Position numbers and translations under genes: made by a program | The notes under the pieces: model-generated | Seen by the model: the letters and a program-made list of their open reading frames with translations, nothing else | Database searches by the model: none | What the model was told of the DNA's origin: nothing | Assembly (NCBI GenBank): GCA_023374025.1 | Contig: SIJG01000061.1 | Coordinates: 280,740 to 344,739 of the forward strand | Direction: 5' to 3' | DNA: 64,000 nucleotides | DNA from: Heterodera schachtii | Lineage: Eukaryota > Nematoda > Chromadorea > Rhabditida > Heteroderidae | Shown: positions 56,791 through 64,000 of the stretch, piece by piece | Layout of the letters: each line of letters begins with the position of its first letter | Numbering within the stretch: position 1 is the first letter of the stretch

Positions 56791-57593
56791 ATCTCTTTCC
56801 CCACTTTCCCCCCTCGCCTCTCTTTCTCTCATTTTTTCATCAGTTCCCTATTTACCGTACATTTGCTACCCCATTTGAAGTGACAGCCGCCCCATTTTTG
56901 AGCCCAAAAATATTACGATTTCTCTAATTAACAAAGGGAAACATTTTGGGGAGCAATTAAATCACATTTTTGCCCCGTGACAGAAGCACAAGACAAAGGA
57001 TCCGAAGACTGAAGTAAGTAAAAGGGTCATTATACGTAGTTTAGCGGATAATGATGCCGGATCGGTTTGCCAAAGACGCTGTTGTTCAGTGATGATCGGA
57101 AAATCAAAGTAGCTTTTAAGAGATGGACATTAGCTGTGTTTGGCCATCTCTGGGCACGTATCCCGGGGCACTTATTTTCGGAATGGGTGAGATAAAATTT
57201 GTTTATTATTTAGAATTTGGAAATAAGAAATTTAATTAAAATTTTTTATAAAAATTGTGAATAAAATATAAATAACAAAGGAAAAAATTTTTTATTTGTG
57301 GAGAATCCGAATTCACTATCTATTTTCATAATCACAATTAATTAATAAAACATTTTCAAAAATTAAAAAATCATTAAATTTCCTGTCTAATGTTTGTCAT
57401 CATTTGTAGTAAGTCAATCATATTAATAAAATTGCCCATTTCATTCATCAAATATTATAAATTAATTTTTAGGCAATTTATTCTTTTTCTATAACTAAAT
57501 TCCACAATTTAAAAAAAATAAGTTTGAATTTAAATAAAGATAAATTCAAAAACGTTTTATATAAAATGTAATTTTAGAGAAATAGTGAAGGAA
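56791..57593. other. Duplicated upstream region of the intact HTH gene
   Basis: Bases 57030-57593 repeat 51145-51686. Bases 56791-57030 show nothing. The possible exon at 57036-57190 is frameshifted relative to its partner. Confidence 0.55.
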
Positions 57594-58274
57594 ATGAAAC
57601 TGAGCCTATTGTTCATCGTTTTTTTGACTGCTCAAATTAATCAAATCAAATCAGAAAACAAAAAATTACAACAAAAATCATTTGATGAAATATTTGGAGA
57701 AAAATGGGAAGAAAAAGAAGAAGAAAAACGAAATGAAGAGAAAAAAAGAGAAATAATCAGAAAATATTTTAAAATAAAAGAGAAAATTAAACAAAATGGA
57801 AAAAAGTACACAGTGAAAGAAAGGTATAAAATTGATGGAAAAATAGCGAAAAAATTAGGGACAAATCGCAATTATATTCAAAAATGGATCAAAGAATTGG
57901 GGCTTAATCAAAAAAGACATAAAAGTCACAAATCAAAAACAGATGAAGAAAAAATCAAAATTGTTCAAAAATTCATTGAAATGAAAAATGAATTAAAACA
58001 ACAAAATAGAAAATATTCATTAAAAGAATGGCGCCAAAATTATGCCGAAATTTGCAAGAAAATTGACATAAGTTCTGCAGAAATTATGAGATGGAAAAAA
58101 CAATTTGCTCTTCGCTGTAAAATAACGGAGAAAGAGAAAATGGAAAAAATGAAAATTTATTGGGAATTAAAACTGAAAAATCCAAAAATGAGTGATCAGA
58201 AAATTGCAAAAACAATGAAAATTCATTTCAATAACATTTATAAATGGAAGAAGCAATATGGAATGATGAATTAA
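57594..58274 (+). CDS. Secreted-type triple-HTH protein, second intact copy
   Basis: Single exon, 226 codons from the first ATG in frame (57594). The leader (KLSLLFIVFLTAQINQ) is followed by the family opening FDEIFGEKWEEKEEEK and three HTH-like modules with cores at about 80-103 (KKLGTNRNYIQKWIKELG), 149-172 (EIMRWKKQFA) and 200-223 (NNIYKWKKQYG). Compared with 5200-5898 the lengths, module spacing and leader position are the same while sequence identity is only moderate, which argues for long-maintained function. It ends at TAA right after module 3. Its upstream 560 bp are duplicated before the truncated copy at 51687. Role inferred as for 5200-5898: export plus DNA binding. Confidence 0.85.
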   Translation: MKLSLLFIVFLTAQINQIKSENKKLQQKSFDEIFGEKWEEKEEEKRNEEKKREIIRKYFKIKEKIKQNGKKYTVKERYKIDGKIAKKLGTNRNYIQKWIKELGLNQKRHKSHKSKTDEEKIKIVQKFIEMKNELKQQNRKYSLKEWRQNYAEICKKIDISSAEIMRWKKQFALRCKITEKEKMEKMKIYWELKLKNPKMSDQKIAKTMKIHFNNIYKWKKQYGMMN

Positions 58275-58866
58275 CTGATTATGTAAACTTAGAAGGTATT
58301 TAGAATTAAAAAGTTTATAAAAATTATTGTGTTTATTATCTTCTTCAAAGAGTATAAAACAAAACAAACATTTTCCTCCTTAAAGAATTTTCATTAAAAA
58401 TTGTTAATTATTTTTTATAAAGAATTTTTTTTTGAATTATTTTGCATTTGATGAAAAATTTCATTTATTTTCTTTCATTTATTAATTTTATAAGCAAAAG
58501 TTCGAAAATATAAAAAAAAAAAAAGAATGGAATTTTCTTCATTTTTGCTTTATTTTTCGAGTTCTGTGAGATTTGAAATTCCTATGGTTTGGGCAGGAAA
58601 TTTCGAATGTTCAACCATTTCTTACAGTGGTTATGTCCATGTTTCGCTATTAATTTTTGCATTGTTTTAAATGAAAATGTGTATGTAAATCTCAATCTTT
58701 CATCTTTGAAAAACTCAATTATGTATATTTAATTTACAAAATTAATTATTAAGAAAATCATTTTTCAGTTTTTTAATGTTAAAATAAGTTTACGACTCAC
58801 AAAAACGCAAATATTTGCACATAATTATCGAAAATAAATAATTATTCCAAAATTTATCAATATAAA
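58275..58866. other. Gene-free spacer
   Basis: A/T-rich DNA between converging genes (HTH gene on plus, Ser/Pro-rich gene on minus). Nothing supportable. Confidence 0.5.
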
Positions 58867-61800
58867 TTAAGGGGCCTCCTTCAAATAGTCGCCCAATGTT
58901 TTCGACTTTCGTACTTCCGCCGAATATGCTCCATTTTTCACCATTGTTTTTGGTGTTTCCGAATTGTGAGCGACTAAAATTAATTTAAGAGATTAAAATT
59001 GGGAAGAAATTTTTTATTTTTTTCATTATTTTTTAGCTTTTGGTTTTATGTCCTTTTTTTGTCCTTATTTCCTCGGTTTGACGCCGGCAGCACCGAAAAC
59101 AAACTCTCTTTAAATTTTCTTTAAATATTTTATTCAAAAACACAAAATTTGCATTTTCAAAAAAATTTGAATTGTTGTCAGAAAGTCCTTATTTTAATTA
59201 ACAGATGTGTCCTTATTCTGAAAAATTTCCGGCTGTTTATTCTGCTCTTTATTTCAACAACTTACATTTTTCTTTTGAAAATCGTCCAATTAAACTTGTA
59301 CTTCGACTTCTGCCAAATATATTTTTCTTGATAATTGGGGCATTTTTGACTTGAATTAATTCTAAGAGTTAAAAAATTATGTTTAGACAAACATTTCTGG
59401 GTAATTTTCTAAGATTGAAAAATTTAGTTTTAGAATTTTCTAGGCATTTTTCATTAAAAAATGTTTAAAAATAAAATACCGCAAGAAAATTGCAGAAAAT
59501 GACACTTATTAAATTACCTTTTTCCTCGTCAAAATTGCTTTCAATGTTGTATGATTTTGAGTGATTTCCTCTCTCATATTTTGTTTGGTCGGTGTTACTT
59601 GGGCGCCCGCCGATTCGGCGCCGCCAATTTTCAAATGTCTTAATTTTTGAATTTTGCAAATTAACAGAGGTTGGCGCCCTAGCGCTTTCGAGTGACACCG
59701 ATTTTTATATAAAATTTTGTTCTCGAATAAAGAAAATTATTACCCGTGATGCTGGACTAGACGGTGCAAGACTGGACAACTCTAAACTGTACGGTGCCCA
59801 ACTCGACTGAGCCGAATTGGACGGCGCTGGGCTGGATGGCGTCGAATTGGGCGTCTCCAATTTTCTCGTTGATTGAATATTTTTGAATTTTAGCATTTCT
59901 TTAAACGACTCTTCCAAGTTGTTTGATTTTGAGTGACTTCCTCTCTCATATTTTGTCTGGTCGGTGTTACTTGGGCGCCCGCCGATTCGGCGCCGCCAAT
60001 TTTGATATGTCTTAATTTTTTCAGTTGGAAAACTAACAGAGATTGGCCCAAACGTTTTCTAGTGCAACCGATTTACAAAATTTTATTCTCAACGATTAGG
60101 AAATTACCCGTGGTGATGAACTAGACGGAGTAAAACTTGACGGCTCCGTGCTGTACGGTGCCGAATTGAACGGCGCTGAGCTGGATGGCGTCGAATTGGG
60201 CGTCTCCCATTTTCTCGGTGATTGAATATTTTGGAATTTTAACATTTCTTTAAACGATTCTTCCAAATGTGAGATGTCTAAGTAACGGTCTACCTCAGTT
60301 TGGCCCTCACGGTTCGGTCCCAGCATGTTTTTCCACTATAACTTTCTAACATTTTTCTTTATCAACCAAATCCAACATTGTTGGTATCATTCGAAAGCTT
60401 AATCTGGTTAGAAGCTTTTTCTAAGCTATTGCTTCGCGATTAGACAATTACCAAAAAAGTTATTCATGAAAATTGGGAAAAAGTCGAAATTTTCAAGTTT
60501 TTTCTCAATAAAATTTTTTCCAGGCTTGAAAAACTTTTCGCTTTTTGGTAAGGCTAATAGAGCATGTTAAGAGCTTTCGGATGATACCAAGATTGACGGA
60601 TTTGGATAACAAATAAAAAAGCTATAGTGGAAAAGCATGCTGGGGCTGAACCGTTGGGGCCGAACTGAGCGGTTCCGCTAAGTAAATATAAATATAGAAC
60701 TTTACAGAAATCCTTTTAAAAAAATTTCTATTTGATTTTTAAAATTTTAAACTGTAGTGAACTGTTAGTTTGAATACCATTGTCTTTGCTGGTTTGGCTC
60801 ATCATTTGCAAGTTTTTTCTTCTCTCTAATTCCCCACTTTTCTTTATTATTAGTTCCGTTCTGTTGACCACTTCTTAAAAATATTTAAATTAATTAACAG
60901 TTTAACAGCAATTTAAGGTAATTTAATTTATCTAGATTATGGTCCGCCCCAATGTCGGGATTTGGAAATCTATGGGTCGGGACTGAGTTGACCAAATGAT
61001 CTGAATCTTTTTTTGCCGTAAGCAATAACGCCAAAATGGCTTGTCAAAACTAGGGATCACATTTTTAGGCTCTAAAAACCGCCAATAGGTAGGCTTTAGG
61101 CTCTAAAAAACCCAAAAAAATAGGCACTAAACATGCAAAATAGGCTCTAAAAAACCATTATTAGGAGTGTAAACCATAAATTTTATCCAAAAAGGTAACA
61201 AAATTAAGCCAAATCGTATTGAGATAAATATTTTTAAAATTAGAAATTCTTGTCAAGAAAATAAATAAATAATTTGGAGAAGAAGTTTTGAAAAATTTTT
61301 CATTTCTTAGGGGTGTATTTTTGAAAATTTTCGAGTCGATTCTTAGGGGGTGTATTTTTGAAAAAATTTTGGGTCGATTCTTAGGGGGGGTGTATTTTTG
61401 TCTTTATTGCAATTTTGTTAAGAATTTTCGGCAAAATGCCAAAATAGGCAAAAATAGGTTCTTTCAAAATTTTTTAGGCTTTTTAGGCGCTAAAAATAAA
61501 AGCCTAAAAAATATGCACTAATACTCGAAAAGTAGCTTAACAACAGCCCAAAAAAAAACATGTTTTTCGTGCGTTTCAGGCCACGGGGATCTCAGGAAAA
61601 AATAGGATTTTGCCTAAAAATGTAATCCCTAGTCAAAACTTATTCACAAAAAAACATTCAAAAAATTTCTTCACTTTTCATCATATTTGTTACATTTTTA
61701 TTTACATCATTTTTTAGCCAGAAAATAAGTTGGGTTTTTAGATTATTTATTATGTTAATTACAATTTTAAAAAAAATATTTTCAATGTCTAAAAGTTTTT

Positions 61801-62012
61801 GCAAATGTATAAATAAATGCAATTAATTTTAATCCTTTTTTTTATCCAAATTTACCAGATAATGTCAAGCCACGCAAACTTGGACTAATTAACACACTTT
61901 TCTCCGGCGAATCGTTACGAAATTTTTTCCTGGCTTTTAAACAACCTCCACAAAATGCTCCGCAATTAAACAGTGCAAAAAAGAGGAAAAGCATAATTAT
62001 TATTATTTTCAT
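58867..62012 (-). CDS. Secreted Ser/Pro-rich protein, six exons (copy 2)
   Basis: Exons 61856-62012, 60108-60277, 59744-60010, 59518-59638, 59266-59361 and 58867-58973 join in frame to give 305 residues. All splice phases equal those of the copy at 35998-37660. It is longer because exon 3 (267 bp) is a fusion of a basic NWRRRIGGRPSNTDQTKYE segment with a second copy of the LEESFKEMLKF helix and Ser/Pro tract, so the helix-plus-Ser/Pro module occurs twice and the basic module twice. The leader and last exon (TLGDYLKEAP) match copy 1. Intron 1 is 1.6 kb and holds two MITEs, one of which duplicated the splice acceptor. Both copies are open, so both may be active. No known domain; extracellular by its leader. 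Confidence 0.75.
60286..60677. mobile_element. MITE abutting a splice acceptor, 392 bp
   Basis: Long inverted tips (left CTCAGTTTGGCCCTCACGG, right CCGTTGGGGCCGAACTGAG) and inner arms around AGCATG and CCACTATA. Exact 8-bp duplications CTAAGTAA at 60278-60285 and 60678-60685. Read on the gene's strand the duplicated bases are TTACTTAG, the 3' splice site of exon 2. Confidence 0.85.
61051..61631. mobile_element. hAT-like MITE in intron 1 of copy 2
   Basis: Tips TAGGGATCACATTTTTAGGC and GCCTAAAAATGTAATCCCTA, exact 8-bp duplications GTCAAAAC at 61043-61050 and 61632-61639. The paralogous intron at 36155-36765 lacks it. Confidence 0.9.
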
Positions 62013-62679
62013 ATAAAATATAGCGGAAATGAAAAAATTATACAAATTGACAGCAAATAATAATAATTTGCTTACAAAAAATTTTCGAAATCGATGAATT
62101 AAAATTATAATGAATATTATCGAAAGCTATTATGTATAAAAAAAATTAGTTTTAATTTGCACATTTTTCTTTCTCCATAGTGACGCTTATTAAATAGATA
62201 ATTTATGTCATATATGGCAAATTAATGTGAAATTCACATGCAATTGAAACATTATTTTATGGTAAATGGGGCGGAGGGGTCCGTGCGGTGCCAATAGGAT
62301 TCAACGGAGGAAATTTTATTGTAAGTTTTAATGAAAATGATGAATAAAACTGATAAAATTTACACAGAACTTGCCCTTTTTCTTCGGAAATTTATAATTT
62401 TTCGTTTCGAGGAAGGGGGTAAAGAAATTTGGGAAAAAGAAAACTTGGGAACTAATATACATTTAAATTTCAGTTTTTTTTTTCAATTTTATGCCAAATA
62501 TCATCATTTTTAATGAGAAATCTTCAAGGGGGAAAATATTTGTTTTACAATTTTTGAAGAAAACAATAGGCACAATTAAATCTAATGACTTTTTTGTTTA
62601 CATATTTAATTTGTCATCCTAAATTGCTTTTTCCATTTGAAAACTTCGATTCATTTTCAATGTTTTTGCAATTTTCTGA
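62013..62679. other. 5' flank of the Ser/Pro-rich gene copy 2
   Basis: The first 100 bp match 35880-35997 in inverse, including ATAATAATTTGCTTAC. A worn GC motif (GTGCGGTGCCAATAGG) is near 62280. No gene; the 60-codon frame at 62331 is unsupported. Confidence 0.5.
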
Positions 62680-63230
62680 TCACTCAATTTTGGATTCTTC
62701 TGTTTTATTTCCAAATAAATTTTCTCTCTCCATTTTTTCTTTCTCCGTTATTCTACACCGAATTCCAAATTTTTTCTGCCATCTCGTAATTGTTTCATAT
62801 CCAATTCCAATTTTCTTACAAATTTCGGCATAATTTTGGTTCCATTCTTTGGTTGAATATTTTCTGTTTTGCTTATATTCATTTGCCATTTTAATAAAGT
62901 TTTGTACAATTTCGAGTTTTTCTTCATCAATTTTTGATTTGTGACATTTATATTTTTGAAGACCAAATTCTTTTATCCAATTTTGAATTTTGTTTCGATT
63001 TGTCTCCAATTTTTTCGCTATTTTTGAATTAATTTTTCCCCATTCTTTTTTTGAATATTTTCTTCCTTTTTGCTTAATTTTTTCTTTTATTTTATAATAA
63101 TTGACAATTATTTCTCTTTTTTTCTGCTCATTCCGTTGTTTTTTTCTTTTTCTTCCCATTTTTATATTTCATAAAATGATTTTTGCTGTAATTTTTTATT
63201 TTCCATTTTAATTTGATGAATTTTGATTAT
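62680..63230 (-). pseudogene. HTH-family gene with early stop
   Basis: The long open part (63159 to 62680) covers modules 1 and 2 (KKLETNRNKIQNWIKEFG; GYETITRWQKKFG) and the start of module 3, which is frameshifted near KMERENLFG. Upstream, the family opening KLQQKSFYEI runs into TAA because about nine bases (the FGE codons) are missing near 63165, and no in-frame ATG precedes the leader. Minus strand, outside the mirrored block. Confidence 0.75.
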
Positions 63231-64000
63231 ACAAAATATAATTGGAATTAATATTAGGAGAAAATTAAAAAATGAATTTAATATTTATTTTTCTTGTAAA
63301 AATGTAATTTTTTATGATTATTTTAGTTATTTATTGATCTAAAAATCGCCTTTCTACTGATTTCCTATAAAATAAAAAATTCTATTTAATTAAAATTAAT
63401 AATAATTTTGATTATGAGTAATTTTTCTACGGATTATGGAATAATGAAATTATAAACAAATTTGTAAATTAAAAATTTTCGAATGTTTTCATTTAATTTT
63501 TGAAGGACATGAATAGATTTCTCAATTTTTGAAAAAATGATTTAGTGTTGGTTTTTGTTTTGTTAAAATTATTGCATATAATTTTCGCAAATATTTTTTT
63601 GGAAAAAAGTAAGTGGATTTGGAATGCCAAAAAATAAGTTAAAAAATTAAAGTCTCGATTTTTTTTTTATTAATTTTTGTCTAACATTAATGAATTTCGC
63701 TTTTATTATTTTCCTTCTTAAATAAGCTATATTCGAGATTTTTAGCAGAAATTTAACTAATTTGAAGATTTTACAAAATTTTGACACTCAATTTTGAAAG
63801 AAGTTGATAACGTTCCTCCGTCAACTAAAAGTTGACATTACATCAATTCTATGAGAGACGTACATAAAGCATCTTTTTTTGTGTCATTTTTAGAATTTTC
63901 AAAAAACGACCCTTTCAAAATAATCATGGGTATATCAAATGAATTCAACTAATTCCTATGCAATTATAATGACCTTAGGTGAATTTTTTCAGAATTTGGA
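63231..64000. other. Gene-free window end
   Basis: A/T-rich DNA. About 63800-63880 contains a GTCAACTAAAAGTTGAC palindrome. Nothing else supportable. Confidence 0.5.

Noticed and set aside
58867..62012. Treating each open frame at 59.5-60.3 kb as a separate small gene
   Set aside because: Their ends coincide with splice sites whose phases match one six-exon gene and its five-exon paralogue.
1..64000. tRNA, rRNA, spliced-leader RNA, riboswitch or bacterial operon
   Set aside because: I looked for characteristic stems, GGTTCAA-like arms and ribosome-binding sites and saw none that I could support by eye; a covariance-model scan would settle tRNAs.

Overview
The window looks like accessory, repeat-dense nuclear DNA of a parasitic nematode, most plausibly a root-knot (Meloidogyne-type) species. 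The reasons are very high A+T, short introns bounded by GTAAGT and TTTCAG-like sites, a nematode-style nuclear hormone receptor and BTB gene set, families of tiny secreted proteins, and many non-autonomous DNA transposons. The genus is an inference. I see no rRNA, tRNA, CRISPR array or bacterial operon.

Layout. 0-3 kb: AT-rich DNA with GC-rich quasi-palindromes, then a complete foldback element whose inverted arms are arrays of a 15-bp unit. 3-6 kb: a broken copy and then an intact single-exon gene (5200-5898) encoding a signal peptide plus three helix-turn-helix (HTH) repeats. 6-16 kb: another foldback element, a BTB gene fragment, secreted Cys-rich gene A (7773-8239), a dead Ty3/gypsy-type integrase, a hAT-like MITE, HTH pseudogenes and a 1.5-kb palindromic HTH locus. 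16-35 kb: secreted family members D, B (frameshifted), C and E plus a leader remnant, mixed with a BTB gene interrupted by a MITE, a secreted-type gene interrupted by another MITE, and a tandem duplication at 25.7-32.2 kb.

35-63 kb has a mirrored gene order. Outward from about 51 kb, both sides carry a nuclear hormone receptor gene, then an HTH-repeat gene, then a secreted Ser/Pro-rich gene, on opposite strands. The left receptor/HTH block was then tandemly duplicated (37910-44700 and 44701-51082). Left receptor copies are dead; the right copy (52996-55630) keeps the full DNA-binding domain and C-terminus but has one in-frame TGA. The two Ser/Pro-rich genes (35998-37660 plus; 58867-62012 minus) are both fully open across 5 and 6 exons.

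How the parts relate. Three families carry N-terminal leaders and look like candidate secreted (effector-type) proteins: the constant-leader/variable-body Cys family, the leader plus triple-HTH family, and the Ser/Pro-rich pair. They evolve here by tandem and inverted duplication, gene death and transposon insertion. Exon coordinates were derived by hand from splice motifs, reading frame and comparison between copies; no expression data or database search was available.
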